NCBI GenBank assembly: GCA_903885505.1
Contig: CAISIU010000040.1
Coordinates: 1-53,082 of the forward strand
DNA: 53,082 nucleotides
Direction of reading: 5' to 3'
Source of the DNA: an uncultured Actinomycetes bacterium
Lineage (GTDB): Bacteria > Actinomycetota > Acidimicrobiia > Acidimicrobiales > RAAP-2
Shown one piece after another: positions 1 to 10,852 of the stretch (position 1 is its first letter; each line of letters begins with the position of its first letter). The notes below the pieces were generated by a model. That model did no database searches. It had not been told where the DNA came from and worked only from the letters and a program-made list of their open reading frames with translations. Both the position numbers and the translations under genes were made by a program.

Positions 1-1145
1 CTGGCCAAATCGGTGAGAGCCTGCGATCGAACATTGTGGTCGTGTTGCCGACGAAGCGAATCACGATCAAGTGTCTGTTGTGAATTCTCCACTGCCATCT
101 CGATGAGCTCTGCGACACGCGCGGGAATTCGGCGATACGGCGCACTGGCGTTGGTCGACACCTTTGCGGCAAATTCAATGGTTGTCGCCGCGACTTCCTG
201 CACACTGCAAGCCCATCGGCGACCCTCGAACTCGGCGCGCGCCGCCGCGTCGGACATCGCGCGGACCAGTACATCATTGTCACTGTCGCTAGCGTCGACG
301 TAATACAGGGAACTGCTGCGACCCACAAGACGTCCACCAAGAATCCGCAGATGGGTCACGACACAACGAGAGGTATCACGCACGCTCCCCCACACGTCGA
401 TGTCACTTGACTCGTCCACCACGACAGACTGATAGGTGCTGGCAAGAGACAGCGCCTGCAGGGAATCTCTCGCGCGCGCCGCTACCTCGTAGCGCTGCTC
501 TGCCGACGCGGCCGCCATCCGCTCCTCGAGTTCTCGGCGCAGTGGTTCGACCCGGCCGCGGAAGAAGGAGACGAGTCCATCTAGCTCTACTTGATACTCC
601 TCGCGGGTCACCCGACTCACACAGGGAGCACTGCATTTCTCGAGATCAGCTAGGAGGCACGGTCGACCCTGTCGCTGATGAATGACGAACTTGGAATCAC
701 GACACGTACGCACCGGGAAGATTCGTACGATTTCATCGAGCGTGCGCCGCGCGTCCTTCGCATGCCCAAATGGACCAAAGTACGAGGTGCCCTTTCGGTG
801 TGGTTCGCGCGTCAGGTAGACCGCCGGCCACTGGTGGCCCATCGAAATAGCCATATACGGATACGACTTGTCGTCCTTGAGGCGGATATTGAATCGCGGC
901 TGAAAGCGTTTGATGAGTTCGTTTTCCAGAAGCAGCGCATCCACTTCGGTGGGCGTGACCGTCCACTCCACGTGGTGTGCCTCTGAAACGATTCCAATCG
1001 ACTTGGGGTCGGTGGTGTCTTTGGCGAAATAGTTGGAGAGACGGTTAGCTAAATCAGCGGCCTTGCCGACGTAAATCACCGTTCCGTCAGAACGCGAGAA
1101 TACGTAACACCCCGGCCGATGCGGAATACCGACCGGCTTTTCCAT
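1..1145 (-). CDS. uvrC: UvrABC system protein C, N-terminal part (runs off left edge)
   Basis: This is the dual-incision nuclease of nucleotide excision repair, which cuts on both sides of a lesion after UvrB loads. About 381 residues are visible, translated from the reverse complement, and no stop is reached before the window edge; the family is usually 600-650 residues. Seen in the sequence: an N-terminal GIY-YIG nuclease domain (about residues 10-95, with the pattern PGCYVFSRSDGTVIYVGKA near the start), a cysteine-bearing stretch near residues 145-165, and a UVR motif near residues 190-230 that binds UvrB. The RNase H-like 5' nuclease domain would lie outside the window. The ATG at 1143-1145 is 3 bases after the uvrA stop, so it is probably co-transcribed and translationally coupled with uvrA. 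The identification is firm; the full length is unknown. Confidence 0.95.
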   Translation of the reverse strand, partial: MEKPVGIPHRPGCYVFSRSDGTVIYVGKAADLANRLSNYFAKDTTDPKSIGIVSEAHHVEWTVTPTEVDALLLENELIKRFQPRFNIRLKDDKSYPYMAISMGHQWPAVYLTREPHRKGTSYFGPFGHAKDARRTLDEIVRIFPVRTCRDSKFVIHQRQGRPCLLADLEKCSAPCVSRVTREEYQVELDGLVSFFRGRVEPLRRELEERMAAASAEQRYEVAARARDSLQALSLASTYQSVVVDESSDIDVWGSVRDTSRCVVTHLRILGGRLVGRSSSLYYVDASDSDNDVLVRAMSDAAARAEFEGRRWACSVQEVAATTIEFAAKVSTNASAPYRRIPARVAELIEMAVENSQQTLDRDSLRRQHDHNVRSQALTDLA

Positions 1146-1148
1146 TGT

Positions 1149-4001
1149 CTACTTCTTGGCGCGCCGCGAACGGCTCTTTGCAGTCACGAGATCACGCAGA
1201 ACCAAGCCTGTCGGGCTGTCCAGGGAGGCAATGTGTTCGGGCGTGCCCTCACCGACGACCTTGCCACCACGTCGGCCACCTTCGGGGCCCATGTCGATAA
1301 TCCAGTCAGCCGTTTTCACCACATCAAGGTTGTGCTCAATAGTGATGACCGTGTTGCCTTGATCCACCAGACGGTGCAGCACCGTCAGTAAGCGCGCCAC
1401 ATCGTCAAAGTGCAAACCCGTCGTCGGTTCGTCGAGCACATACAAGGTGTGACCCGTGGGTCGGCGCGCGAGCTCCGCAGCAAGCTTTACTCGCTGGGCT
1501 TCGCCACCGGAGAGCGTCGGCGCCGACTGACCGAGGCGGACGTAGCCGAGACCGACATCCACCAAGGTTTGAATATGGCGCTGAATTGAGGGCTGACGCT
1601 CGAAGAACTCGTTGGCCTCAGCAATGGGCATGTTCAAAACGTCGGCGATGGACTTGCCTCGGTACAGAATTTCAAGCGTTTCACGGTTATAGCGACGCCC
1701 ATTGCAATCCTCGCAATTCACGTACACATCAGGCAGGAAGTGCATTTCAATCTTGATGGTGCCGTCGCCGGCGCACGCTTCGCAGCGCCCGCCCTTGACG
1801 TTGAAAGAAAAGCGCCCTTGCTGGTATCCACGGACCTTCGCTTCGGTCGTCTCGGCAAAGAGCTTTCGAATCTTGTCAAAGACCCCGGTATACGTCGCAG
1901 GATTTGATCGAGGCGTCCTTCCGATGGGCTGCTGGTCTACCGCCACCACCTTGTCGATGAACTCGACGCCTTCAATAGCCTTGTGCTTCGCGACGTCCAC
2001 TTTGGCGTGATGGAGCTGGCGCAGCAGTGAGTTAAGAAGGATTTGATTGACCAACGTAGATTTCCCCGAACCGCTCACGCCCGTAATGGCAGTGAACGTT
2101 CCGAGCGGGAAATTCACCGTCACGTTGTCGAGGTTGTTCGCCGCCGCACCAACCACCCGCAGGAAGTCCCCCGATGCGCCGCGGCGGCTGGCAGGCACTT
2201 CAATGCCGGCACGCTTCGAGAGGTAGGCACCCGTGCGACTGGGTTCGCACGCGTCAATGCCCGCCACTGGCCCGGCGTACACAACTTCGCCGCCATATTC
2301 GCCAGCGCCGGGGCCAATGTCCACGATGTAATCGCTGGCACGGATGGTCTCCTCGTCATGTTCAACGACGATCACACTGTTGCCGAGGTCGCGCAAGCGC
2401 AACAGCGTCGAGATCAATCTCTGGTTGTCGCGCTGGTGAAGTCCAATGGATGGCTCGTCCAACACATAGAGCACGCCGACGAGATGACTTCCGATTTGGC
2501 TTGCAAGTCGAATGCGTTGCGCCTCGCCTCCTGAGAGTGTCGCGGCGGCGCGAGCCAGGGTGAGGTAATCCAGCCCCACGTCGAGGAGAAAGCGAAGGCG
2601 CTCAACGATTTCACGGATTACCAGTTCCGCAATCTTGCGATCACGTTTGTTCAGTGGCACCTTCTCGAACCACTCGAACGCTTCGTCGATAGTCTTGGAC
2701 GAGATTTCGGCGATTGACTTCCCGTCTATTTTCACGCCCAACACTTCGGGACGCAAGCGTTGGCCGAGGCAGGAGTGACACTCAACTTCACGCATGAATT
2801 GCTCGGCTTGTTCGCGCGTCCAGTCCCCTTCGGCCTCGTTACGTTGGCGTTCGAGCCAGGCCGACAGACCGCGATACGCGGTGTCAAAGGTTTTCACCTT
2901 GCCATAGCGATTGCGATACTTAAACGCCACGGTGGCGTCTTCAACGCCGTATAAAACCAACTGTCGGTCCTTGGGCTTCAACTTCTTCCACGGCGTATCG
3001 AGCGAGAAGTCGCCCAAATCGGCGACCCCTCTCAGTAGGTGATCGAAATATTTGAATCGATTCCCGGACCACGGAGCGAGTGCCCCCTCACGGATGGAGA
3101 GCGACGAATCGGGAACCACCATGTCGACGTCAATTTCGAATTTGGTACCCAAGCCGGAACACTCGCTGCACGCGCCATACGGAGAATTGAATGAGAAATC
3201 ACGTGGCGCTAACTCGGAGAAGCTGATGCCACACGTCGCGCAGGCCAACTTTTCCGAGAACTTAACGATCTCGTCGGTGTCCGTGAACAGAATCGTCACG
3301 GTTCCCTTTGTCAGCGACGTCGCGGCTTCGACGGACTCGGTGAGACGTTGACGGCTCGCGGGACGGACGCTAAGCCGGTCCACCACGACATCAATATGGT
3401 GCACTTCATAACGTGCCAACTCAATCGTGGCCCGGTCGTCCAACTCGTACACGACGCCATCAACACGAACCCGCGAAAATCCTTGCGCGGTGAGATCGTC
3501 TAACAAAGTTGAGTACTCGCCCTTTCGACCATCCACGACAGTCGCCAGGACCAGAAACTTGGCCCCCGGCTCGCTCGACAAAATGTGATCGACGATTTGC
3601 TGTGACGTTTGGCGGCTGACGGGTTCTCCGCAATTGGGGCAGTGCGGCACACCGACACGCGCAAACATCAATCTCAGGTAGTCATGAATTTCCGTGATAG
3701 TGCCCACGGTGGAGCGAGGATTCCTGGATGCCGTCTTTTGGTCAATTGAAATCGCCGGACTGAGACCTTCGATGAAATCAACGTCGGGCTTGTCCATCTG
3801 GCCCAAGAACTGACGCGCATACGCCGACAGGCTTTCCACGTACCGACGTTGACCTTCAGCGTAGATCGTGTCGAAGGCGAGGGATGATTTACCCGACCCC
3901 GACAAACCCGTGAAGACGACGAGCTTGTCGCGAGGAATCTCGAGAGAGACGTTCTTCAAATTGTGGGCGCGAGCACCTTGTACGCGAATGACACCTGACA
4001 C
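1149..4001 (-). CDS. uvrA: Excinuclease ABC subunit A
   Basis: This is the damage-recognition ATPase of nucleotide excision repair; it forms a dimer and hands DNA to UvrB. Length is 950 residues, normal for the family. Seen: first Walker A at residues 32-40 (GLSGSGKSS), second Walker A near residue 640 (GVSGSGKST), two [11 protein letters not shown] signatures, and two four-cysteine zinc modules (near residues 253-279 and 737-765). The start is GTG at 3999-4001, giving the standard N-terminus for UvrA. The gap to the uvrB stop is only 9 bases, but a TAGTTT hexamer ends 6 bases before the GTG, so uvrA probably has its own leaderless promoter besides read-through from coaE-uvrB. No LexA-type operator was recognised. 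Confidence 0.98.
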   Translation of the reverse strand: MSGVIRVQGARAHNLKNVSLEIPRDKLVVFTGLSGSGKSSLAFDTIYAEGQRRYVESLSAYARQFLGQMDKPDVDFIEGLSPAISIDQKTASRNPRSTVGTITEIHDYLRLMFARVGVPHCPNCGEPVSRQTSQQIVDHILSSEPGAKFLVLATVVDGRKGEYSTLLDDLTAQGFSRVRVDGVVYELDDRATIELARYEVHHIDVVVDRLSVRPASRQRLTESVEAATSLTKGTVTILFTDTDEIVKFSEKLACATCGISFSELAPRDFSFNSPYGACSECSGLGTKFEIDVDMVVPDSSLSIREGALAPWSGNRFKYFDHLLRGVADLGDFSLDTPWKKLKPKDRQLVLYGVEDATVAFKYRNRYGKVKTFDTAYRGLSAWLERQRNEAEGDWTREQAEQFMREVECHSCLGQRLRPEVLGVKIDGKSIAEISSKTIDEAFEWFEKVPLNKRDRKIAELVIREIVERLRFLLDVGLDYLTLARAAATLSGGEAQRIRLASQIGSHLVGVLYVLDEPSIGLHQRDNQRLISTLLRLRDLGNSVIVVEHDEETIRASDYIVDIGPGAGEYGGEVVYAGPVAGIDACEPSRTGAYLSKRAGIEVPASRRGASGDFLRVVGAAANNLDNVTVNFPLGTFTAITGVSGSGKSTLVNQILLNSLLRQLHHAKVDVAKHKAIEGVEFIDKVVAVDQQPIGRTPRSNPATYTGVFDKIRKLFAETTEAKVRGYQQGRFSFNVKGGRCEACAGDGTIKIEMHFLPDVYVNCEDCNGRRYNRETLEILYRGKSIADVLNMPIAEANEFFERQPSIQRHIQTLVDVGLGYVRLGQSAPTLSGGEAQRVKLAAELARRPTGHTLYVLDEPTTGLHFDDVARLLTVLHRLVDQGNTVITIEHNLDVVKTADWIIDMGPEGGRRGGKVVGEGTPEHIASLDSPTGLVLRDLVTAKSRSRRAKK

Positions 4002-4007
4002 GAAGGC

Positions 4008-4013
4008 AAACTA
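4008..4013 (-). promoter_or_regulatory. Putative leaderless -10 element of uvrA
   Basis: TAGTTT followed by exactly 6 bases and the GTG start of uvrA. Its first three bases (TAG, 4011-4013) are also the uvrB stop codon. No convincing -35 was seen. Inferred from the recurrent TAnnnT spacing found at fifteen genes in this window. Confidence 0.55.
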
Positions 4014-5984
4014 CCTGTCGTTCTCGCTGTCGTCGTTCGCCAATCGGATTTGGTTGAGAACGTCGCGCAGCATGGCGGCCTCCTCGAAGCGCAAGTCGGC
4101 GGCCGCGGCCAGCATCTCGCGCTCCACCCTTTCGGCTTCCTCGGCATTCGCCACCAGTGGCGTGGCTGCCTTGACCGGCGCTCCTTCCTTTCGGAGTCGG
4201 CTCAGAATGTCGACAATGTTCTTCGTCACCGTCGTAGGGTTGATGCCGTTTTCCGTGTTGTGCGCAATCTGCACCTCCCGTCGACGAGCGGTGGTGTCGA
4301 GGGCCACTTGCATCGCGGGGGTAATCCGGTCGGCATAGAGGATGGCTCGGCCGTGGGCGTTACGTGCCGCTCGGCCGATGGTTTGAATCAGCGCACTCTC
4401 GGAACGCAAGAAACCTTCCTTGTCTGCATCCAAAATGGCCACTAGAGACACTTCGGGGAGGTCCAACCCTTCGCGTAGCAAATTGATTCCTACGAGGACG
4501 TCAAACTCCCCGAGGCGAAGACCGCGCAGAATCTCCACTCGTTCGATGGTGTCAATGTCGCTGTGCAGGTAGCGCACCTTGATGCCGTGCTTGACCAGGA
4601 ACGTGGTCAGATCTTCCGCCATTCGTTTGGTCAACGTTGTGACGATCACGCGCTCACCCGCGGCTACGACGTGATTGATTTCGTCGCGCAGATGGTCGAT
4701 TTGGTTTCTCGTGGGGACAATATCGACCACCGGATCCAATAGGCCCGTGGGGCGAATGACCTGCTGCACCATCTGATCTGACACTTCCTTTTCGAAGGGA
4801 CCAGGGGTAGCCGACACGAAAATCATTTGGGGCACGACGTCCATGAACTCGTCAAAATTGAGGGGGCGGTTATCCATTGCACTCGGTAAGCGAAATCCGT
4901 GATCGACGAGAGTTCCCTTTCGTGACCGGTCTCCGGCGAACTGCGCTCGGATCTGGGGAACAGCCACGTGCGACTCGTCAATCACCACGAGCAAGTCCTC
5001 GGGGAAATAGTCGAGCAGGGTGTAGGGGCGCTCTCCACGTTGACGACCATCCAAGTGCGCCGAATAGTTCTCCACTCCGGGGCAGGTGCCGGTCTCCTGC
5101 AGCATTTCAAGGTCGTGTTCGGTGCGCATCTTCAATCGTTGCGCCTCGAGAAGTTTGCCCTCCGCTTCAAAGACGCGCAACTGGGCCCCCAGCTCTTCTT
5201 CGATGCTACGAACGGCTCGGTGCAAGGTGTCGTCACTCGTGCTGTAGTGGCTCGCGGCAAACACGGTGACGCTGTCGACGCGCCCATTGACTTCTTGCGT
5301 TAATGGGTTGAAGAACACGATCGACTCGATTTCGTCATCAAAGAAGCTGATGCGCAGGGCCTCACGGTCATAAGCGGGTTGCAGTTCTAAGGTGTCACCT
5401 CGCACGCGGAATGTTCCACGCTCGACGACAAGGTCGTTTCGCGAATACTGCATATCAACCAAACGGCGAAGCAGCTCGCGCTGCTCGAACCTGTCCCCCA
5501 CCGACATCATCAGCATGCCTCGCTGGTATTCGATGGGTGAGCCCAGACCGTAGATACACGAGACCGACGCCACCACCACGGTGTCGCGACGCGTTAACAA
5601 TGACGACGTGGCCGCGTGGCGCAAACGGTCGATTTCTTCGTTAATCGAACTGTCCTTCTCGATGTACGTATCGCTGGAGGGTAAGTACGCCTCGGGCTGG
5701 TAATAGTCGTAGTACGACACGAAGAACTCCACTCGATTAGAGGGGAGCATTTCTCGCAGTTCAGCGGCCAGTTGTGCGGCCAACGACTTATTGGGCTCCA
5801 ATATCAACGTGGGTCGTTGCAACTGTTCGATAGTCCACGCAATCGTCGCCGTCTTGCCGCTACCCGTGATGCCCTCGAGCGTTTGATACCTCAATCCGTT
5901 GCGTGCGCCCTCCGTCAAAGCGGCGATCGCCGTGGGCTGGTCACCACACGGCAGGAAGGGTGACTCAACGAGAAAATTCGTCAT
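4011..5984 (-). CDS. uvrB: Excinuclease ABC subunit B
   Basis: This is the helicase-fold subunit that verifies damage and forms the pre-incision complex with UvrC. Length 657 residues, as expected. Seen: Walker A at residues 38-46 (GITGSGKTA), the DNA-threading beta-hairpin [10 protein letters not shown] at residues 91-100, DEAD-like motif DESH, helicase motif VI region (QTIGRAARN), and a C-terminal UVR motif near residues 620-655 for contact with UvrC. The ATG (5982-5984) overlaps the coaE stop codon by 3 bases (5981-5983), giving a classic coupled junction. The coaE-uvrB adjacency is common in Actinobacteria (general knowledge). No promoter-like hexamer sits at this start, so expression should come from the coaE promoter. 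Confidence 0.98.
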   Translation of the reverse strand: MTNFLVESPFLPCGDQPTAIAALTEGARNGLRYQTLEGITGSGKTATIAWTIEQLQRPTLILEPNKSLAAQLAAELREMLPSNRVEFFVSYYDYYQPEAYLPSSDTYIEKDSSINEEIDRLRHAATSSLLTRRDTVVVASVSCIYGLGSPIEYQRGMLMMSVGDRFEQRELLRRLVDMQYSRNDLVVERGTFRVRGDTLELQPAYDREALRISFFDDEIESIVFFNPLTQEVNGRVDSVTVFAASHYSTSDDTLHRAVRSIEEELGAQLRVFEAEGKLLEAQRLKMRTEHDLEMLQETGTCPGVENYSAHLDGRQRGERPYTLLDYFPEDLLVVIDESHVAVPQIRAQFAGDRSRKGTLVDHGFRLPSAMDNRPLNFDEFMDVVPQMIFVSATPGPFEKEVSDQMVQQVIRPTGLLDPVVDIVPTRNQIDHLRDEINHVVAAGERVIVTTLTKRMAEDLTTFLVKHGIKVRYLHSDIDTIERVEILRGLRLGEFDVLVGINLLREGLDLPEVSLVAILDADKEGFLRSESALIQTIGRAARNAHGRAILYADRITPAMQVALDTTARRREVQIAHNTENGINPTTVTKNIVDILSRLRKEGAPVKAATPLVANAEEAERVEREMLAAAADLRFEEAAMLRDVLNQIRLANDDSENDR

Positions 5985-6565
5985 GCGAGTTCTGCAAGCA
6001 AACGGTCAACGTTCGCGTACGTGGAGTGAAGATCTTCCGAGTTATCGATGATGGCGTCAAAGGCGTCGTCTGGCAGCGCGAGCGCCTGCTGGGCAGCTAT
6101 CCGGCGTTGAGCGTCTCCGAGGTCCATCTTGCGACTTGTGGTCAGACGCGTGAGCACAACATCTTCCCTGGCCCGCACCAGCCACGCCTGCGTCACACCG
6201 AACAAGGACCGATGCTCTGGCCGATACAGGGGCAAGGCGATGGCAACCACGGCGTTGGCATTCTCATCGCACCGACCAACGATTTCGATACCAATGGCGA
6301 GGTGCGTAATTCTGTTCAGCCGACGCAGCGCCGTCGCATCACGAAACACGACATCAGCAACGAGGGCACGGTCCAAGGTCGTATCGTCGGCCAAGATGCC
6401 TCGTCCGAATGCATCCACGAGCTGCAAATAGGCGGTTTCCCCGGGGGCGACGACGTCTCTCGCGACCACATCGGCATCGACGATGACGACACCCTTACTG
6501 GCGAGATAATCCGTAACGGCGGTCTTACCGGAACCTATTCCTCCGGCAATTGCTATGCGCTGCAT
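5981..6565 (-). CDS. coaE: Dephospho-CoA kinase
   Basis: CoaE phosphorylates the 3'-OH of dephospho-CoA, the last step of coenzyme A synthesis. Length 194 residues, typical of a stand-alone bacterial CoaE; many actinobacterial versions carry an extra C-terminal GrpB-like domain, which is absent here. Seen: P-loop GGIGSGKT at residues 8-15, followed by the conserved [11 protein letters not shown] segment (about residues 29-39). It is first in the coaE-uvrB-uvrA-uvrC run. A TACCCT hexamer ends 6 bases upstream of the ATG, pointing to a leaderless mRNA. Divergent from the AftD-like gene with only 54 bases between start codons. Confidence 0.95.
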   Translation of the reverse strand: MQRIAIAGGIGSGKTAVTDYLASKGVVIVDADVVARDVVAPGETAYLQLVDAFGRGILADDTTLDRALVADVVFRDATALRRLNRITHLAIGIEIVGRCDENANAVVAIALPLYRPEHRSLFGVTQAWLVRAREDVVLTRLTTSRKMDLGDAQRRIAAQQALALPDDAFDAIIDNSEDLHSTYANVDRLLAELA

Positions 6566-6571
6566 GCTCAG

Positions 6572-6577
6572 AGGGTA
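6572..6577 (-). promoter_or_regulatory. Putative leaderless -10 element of coaE
   Basis: TACCCT on the minus strand, 6 bases before the coaE ATG. It faces the -10 of the AftD-like gene 30 bases away. No -35 consensus was seen. Inference from spacing. Confidence 0.55.
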
Positions 6578-6607
6578 GCCACCACCATGGACCTTGTGGC
6601 TTCTCGG

Positions 6608-6613
6608 TAGATT
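6608..6613 (+). promoter_or_regulatory. Putative leaderless -10 element of the AftD-like gene
   Basis: TAGATT followed by 6 bases and the GTG start at 6620. This supports that GTG as the true start and implies an mRNA with little or no 5' leader. Confidence 0.6.
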
Positions 6614-6619
6614 CTCAGT

Positions 6620-9600
6620 GTGCCGACGACCCCCTTACGTCCGAGATTTCGCTGGGACACATGGGTGATTGCCCTTCTGGCGTACGTGCCTTTTCTGTAC
6701 TCCGAGCCCGGAAGAATTAGCGCAGACACCAAGGCGTACCTCTACCTCGACCCCGCCCACCTGCTCTCGACCGCGGCCTCAATGTGGAATTCTGACCAGG
6801 GCTTCGGAATGGTGACGCACCAGAACATTGGCTACCTCTTCCCGATGGGGCCCTATTACTTGCTGTTTCATTGGCTCGGCGTCTCCGCATGGATAGCCCA
6901 ACGCTTCTGGATGGGAAGTCTTCTCTTCCTCGCCGCTCTCGGTGTCAGGCGTTTTCTTGAGGAGATGGGCATTGGCCGGACTGCTGCGTGGGCCGCGGCC
7001 ATCCCCTACATGCTCTCCCCGTACATCTTGGTGAACATTGATCGCACCACGGCGATTTTGATGCCGTGGGCGGGGTTGGGCTGGATGATGCTCTATGCCG
7101 TCCGCGCTGCTCGCCAGGGAGGGTGGCGATATCCCGCCCGATTCGCCTTCGTTCTCGCTCTCGTCGGTGGTGTGAATGCCACCAGTGTTTTACTCGTGGG
7201 CCTGGCTCCGGCAACGTGGCTCATCTACGCCGTATTGACGGGCGAAATCACCGCCACCCGCGCTGCGACAGTGGCCGCGAAGATCTCCGGACTGGGACTT
7301 CTCGTCAGTCTCTGGTGGATAGGCGGACTCTGGGCTGAAGGTGCGTATGGCATCAACATCCTCAACTACACCGAGTCGATTACCACGGTGGCCTCCACCT
7401 CGACGACGAGCGAAGTTCTGCGAGGACTGGGTTACTGGTATTTCTACGGATCCGACCACATCCAACCCTGGACGATGGCATCAGGGCCGTACGAGACGAA
7501 TGCCCTCGTGGTGGCGGCCAGTTTCTTCCTGCCCGCCGCCGGCATGGTGAGCAGCCTCTTCGTGCGATGGCGCTATCGCGGATACTTCGTAGCCATAGGG
7601 CTTCTCGGCATCATCTTGGCGGTCGGCGCTTATCCGATTTCGTCGCCGGCACCCATTGGCGCGGTCATGAAATGGCTCGGCCTGCACACCACGGTGGGTC
7701 TCGCGATGAGATCCACTAATCGAGTCATGCCGCTGGTTCTTTTGTCCTTTGGCACCCTGTTGGCCGCCGCGATTCACGCTCGTGCGGAGCGCAAGCACAC
7801 CTCACCTCGTCGGATGCTTCGCATCACGGCGCTCGCCAGCATGGTAGCGATTCAGCCTCTTTTCGCTGGTTCTGCTCTCGCCGCCAACCTCAGTTCACCC
7901 AGCACCTTGCCGTCCTACGTGACCTCGGCGGCCGCCGACCTCAATCGTGGGCCTACCAACTCAACCGTCCTCGGGCTTCCGGGCGTCGACTTTGGCAATT
8001 TCCGTTACGGCGCCTACGTCGACTCCCTCTGGCCGGGATTGTTGTCGCGCCCCTTCGAGACGAACCAAGTTACCCCTCAGGGGGAAAATGCCAGCGTCGA
8101 CTTGATCCGTGCGCTCGACGGGAGATTCCAAGACGGCTACGCCCAACCTCAAGCCATCGCCCCCATCGCTCGCCTCTTCTCGGCGGGCGACATCTTGCTG
8201 CAAATGGATATCCAGTATGAGCGTTTCAACTCGCCGACGCCGGCCTACATGTGGAGCCTCTTTTCGCCTACGCCGACAGGTCTCAAGCTCGTCAAGACCT
8301 ACGGACCCGTGTTGAAAGACCAAGTCAGCGATGGCCGGTACATCAATGAGCAAATGCTCAATTTGCCCACGCACTTCAAGTGGCCCGCATCACTCGCCGT
8401 TTACAAAGTCACCGGCGCTCGAACCTTGACACGAAGTGAAACTCTGTCAGGGTCCTACCTCATCGCGGGGTCGGGGATGGGCCTCGTCAACCTGGCCACT
8501 ATGGGCTTTTTGAATGACAGCCATGCTCTCTGGTACGAGGGCTCCATCACGCCGCACGTCGTTGCACAGCTACTGAAGGCGAACGCGACTCTCGTGCTCA
8601 CCGATACCAACGCCAAATTGCATTCCACTTTCGGCACCCTCAGTTCGTCGGCCGGATATGTCGAAGCATTAGACGAACTCCCGGTCAATACGTCAGAGGA
8701 AGAGCACGCCCTGTACGCCTACGAACCCGGTACCGGTAATCAGACGGTGGCAATTCTGCACGGAATCTCGGCAGTAGGTGCTTCCAGCTACGGCAACCCC
8801 ATCGCCAACGTGCCCGAACATATGCCCTTCTACGCCGTCGACGGAAATCCGAATACGTCCTGGCAGACCGCCGCGTTCCACAAAGCCGTCGGTGAATACC
8901 TCACGATTCGAGCCACCTCCCCCCATGTCGTTTCTCGAATTCACTTCCTCCAGTCACAGAATCCCACCGAAAATCGATGGATCACCAAGGTGTCCATCAA
9001 GGTGGGAAGCCGCACGTACCATCGATTGCTCACCGAGCAATCGTGGGGCGGCGCCGGACAATGGATTGATATTCCCCCCACTCGTGGCACGACGTTGACT
9101 GTGACCATTGATGACACGACGCCCATCTACGTTCCGCTGAAGCAGCAGTCGGCCGTGGGGTTCTCAGAAGTGTTTGCCCCCGGTTTTGGTAACGCCACGC
9201 GGTCATTACTTCTCCCGACCTCGCTCCTCGAACGCGTGGGATTGGCGGCGAAGACCTCGCCTCTCATCATCGATATGTCCCGCATTCGTGTCGCTGCGAC
9301 GCCTCCACGAACCGACCCCGAATTGACCTTGAATCGCGCCTTCACGTTGACCTACCCCCGAACTGTCGAGCTGAGGGGCACCGCCCAGCTGTACGCCCAA
9401 AATTCCGACAGCGGCATCAATGCGATATTGGGTCTTCACCCACGGAGTTTGGGAGTTCCCATCGTGGCCACTGAGGCATCAACCAGAATGGTAGGTGCCC
9501 CGCTGTCCTCGTCTCGTGCCGCCTTCGATGGACTCGCTAGCACCGCTTGGCAAAACGCTTTTCAAACGGGCCTCGGTCAGACGATCAGCGAGCACCTCGC

Positions 9601-10849
9601 GTCACCACTGACGATTTCCCAGGCGACGTTTACCGTTCTCAATGATGGACGTCATGCCGTTCCAACGTCAATCAGAATCAGTTCCGGCTCCGCCTCACGG
9701 GTTGTCACGCTCCCCTTTACGCTGAATACCAGTGGCCAAGAGGGCGCGACCAATAGCGCGACCGTTCACTTTGCCCCTCTGTCGGGCATCGCCTTTACCT
9801 ACACCATCGAAACCATCACTGGTAATCCTGTCGTGGACCGCATCACCGGTGGCGTGAACCACACACCTCTGGGCATCGCGGAGATCTCGGTGCCGGGAAT
9901 AGCGACGATTTCGACGCCCACTCAGATTGCGACTCGCTGCATTTCAAACGTGCTTCGCGTTGACGGCCGCGACATTCCGGTCACCATTTCCGGAACCCTC
10001 GACGATGTCAAGCGTGGCCTCCCTCTCAACGTGACGAGCTGTGCGGCATCTCTCACTTTGTCCGCAGGAATCCACAATGTGGAGTCGACATTGGGATCGG
10101 TGAGCGGCTTCCAATTGGACGACTTGGTCATGACCTCGCAAATTGGCTCTCACCTCCCAGTGACGGGGATTAGCGACCTCGCAGGTACGTGGAAGAACCG
10201 CTACGAGGTCACCGCGACCGTCGGCCCTCACGACGGCGGCAGGGTGCTCGTTCTCGGACAAAGCATGTCCCCCGGTTGGACGGCCTCTGTCAACGGAACT
10301 GATCTCGGGCCCCCTCAACTCGTCGATGGCGCCTCGACAGGATGGATGCTGCCGTCGCATATCGCACCGCACAGCACGGTGGTGATGACGTGGTCTCCGC
10401 AACATCGGGTGAACGTTCTTTTGTGGGGATCGGCCGGTGGGCTTCTCATCGTCGCACTCTTGGCATTCGGACGACGCCGCGGCCATGTGCCCCCCATCGA
10501 TGGTCCGGTGTGGCGTTCCGACCGCATCCGAAATGGGCGACCTCACCCCATGGCGATAGTTCTCGCCATTGCCTCTGGCGTCTTGGTGGCGTGGTGGGCG
10601 CCAATCGCCGTTGCCGCGATTCTCCTCTGGTGCCTCGTCAGACGGGCCTGGAATTGGTTTAGCGTGGCGAGCATGGTGTCCTTGGCGTCCAGCGTGCTTC
10701 TCACGATTTACGCCACACTGCGTAACTTTCCGCAAGATATCTCTTGGCCCACACACATCCACTATGCCGACGCCTGTGCCGCATGGGCTCTCGTGTTTTG
10801 GGTGTGTGCCATTGCTTTCGCCCCCCACCGGCCACGTGAGGACTGGTAG
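6620..10849 (+). CDS. AftD-like alpha-(1->3)-arabinofuranosyltransferase family protein (DUF3367)
   Basis: A 1409-residue membrane glycosyltransferase. The N-terminal 400 residues are a GT-C fold with many membrane segments. They include the family-typical ADTK near residue 35, a following DP, and GYLFPMGPYY near residue 75, which I recognise from mycobacterial AftD. AftD adds branching arabinofuranose to arabinogalactan/lipoarabinomannan from decaprenyl-phospho-arabinose. The long extracytoplasmic middle holds two discoidin (F5/8C)-like carbohydrate-binding modules, around residues 735-850 (AVDGNPNTSWQ) and 960-1075 (AFDGLASTAWQ). About four membrane segments close the protein (residues 1265-1405). 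It starts at GTG, 6 bases after a TAGATT. The actual sugar is unknown: this organism may not make mycobacterial arabinogalactan. The methyltransferase follows after 3 bases. Family certain, substrate not. Confidence 0.85.
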   Translation: MPTTPLRPRFRWDTWVIALLAYVPFLYSEPGRISADTKAYLYLDPAHLLSTAASMWNSDQGFGMVTHQNIGYLFPMGPYYLLFHWLGVSAWIAQRFWMGSLLFLAALGVRRFLEEMGIGRTAAWAAAIPYMLSPYILVNIDRTTAILMPWAGLGWMMLYAVRAARQGGWRYPARFAFVLALVGGVNATSVLLVGLAPATWLIYAVLTGEITATRAATVAAKISGLGLLVSLWWIGGLWAEGAYGINILNYTESITTVASTSTTSEVLRGLGYWYFYGSDHIQPWTMASGPYETNALVVAASFFLPAAGMVSSLFVRWRYRGYFVAIGLLGIILAVGAYPISSPAPIGAVMKWLGLHTTVGLAMRSTNRVMPLVLLSFGTLLAAAIHARAERKHTSPRRMLRITALASMVAIQPLFAGSALAANLSSPSTLPSYVTSAAADLNRGPTNSTVLGLPGVDFGNFRYGAYVDSLWPGLLSRPFETNQVTPQGENASVDLIRALDGRFQDGYAQPQAIAPIARLFSAGDILLQMDIQYERFNSPTPAYMWSLFSPTPTGLKLVKTYGPVLKDQVSDGRYINEQMLNLPTHFKWPASLAVYKVTGARTLTRSETLSGSYLIAGSGMGLVNLATMGFLNDSHALWYEGSITPHVVAQLLKANATLVLTDTNAKLHSTFGTLSSSAGYVEALDELPVNTSEEEHALYAYEPGTGNQTVAILHGISAVGASSYGNPIANVPEHMPFYAVDGNPNTSWQTAAFHKAVGEYLTIRATSPHVVSRIHFLQSQNPTENRWITKVSIKVGSRTYHRLLTEQSWGGAGQWIDIPPTRGTTLTVTIDDTTPIYVPLKQQSAVGFSEVFAPGFGNATRSLLLPTSLLERVGLAAKTSPLIIDMSRIRVAATPPRTDPELTLNRAFTLTYPRTVELRGTAQLYAQNSDSGINAILGLHPRSLGVPIVATEASTRMVGAPLSSSRAAFDGLASTAWQNAFQTGLGQTISEHLASPLTISQATFTVLNDGRHAVPTSIRISSGSASRVVTLPFTLNTSGQEGATNSATVHFAPLSGIAFTYTIETITGNPVVDRITGGVNHTPLGIAEISVPGIATISTPTQIATRCISNVLRVDGRDIPVTISGTLDDVKRGLPLNVTSCAASLTLSAGIHNVESTLGSVSGFQLDDLVMTSQIGSHLPVTGISDLAGTWKNRYEVTATVGPHDGGRVLVLGQSMSPGWTASVNGTDLGPPQLVDGASTGWMLPSHIAPHSTVVMTWSPQHRVNVLLWGSAGGLLIVALLAFGRRRGHVPPIDGPVWRSDRIRNGRPHPMAIVLAIASGVLVAWWAPIAVAAILLWCLVRRAWNWFSVASMVSLASSVLLTIYATLRNFPQDISWPTHIHYADACAAWALVFWVCAIAFAPHRPREDW

Positions 10850-10852
10850 CTA

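Noticed and set aside
9944-10828. Open frame of 294 codons opposite the AftD-like C-terminus
   Set aside because: Composition (His, Arg, Gly, Pro rich) and position indicate a shadow of the sense gene.
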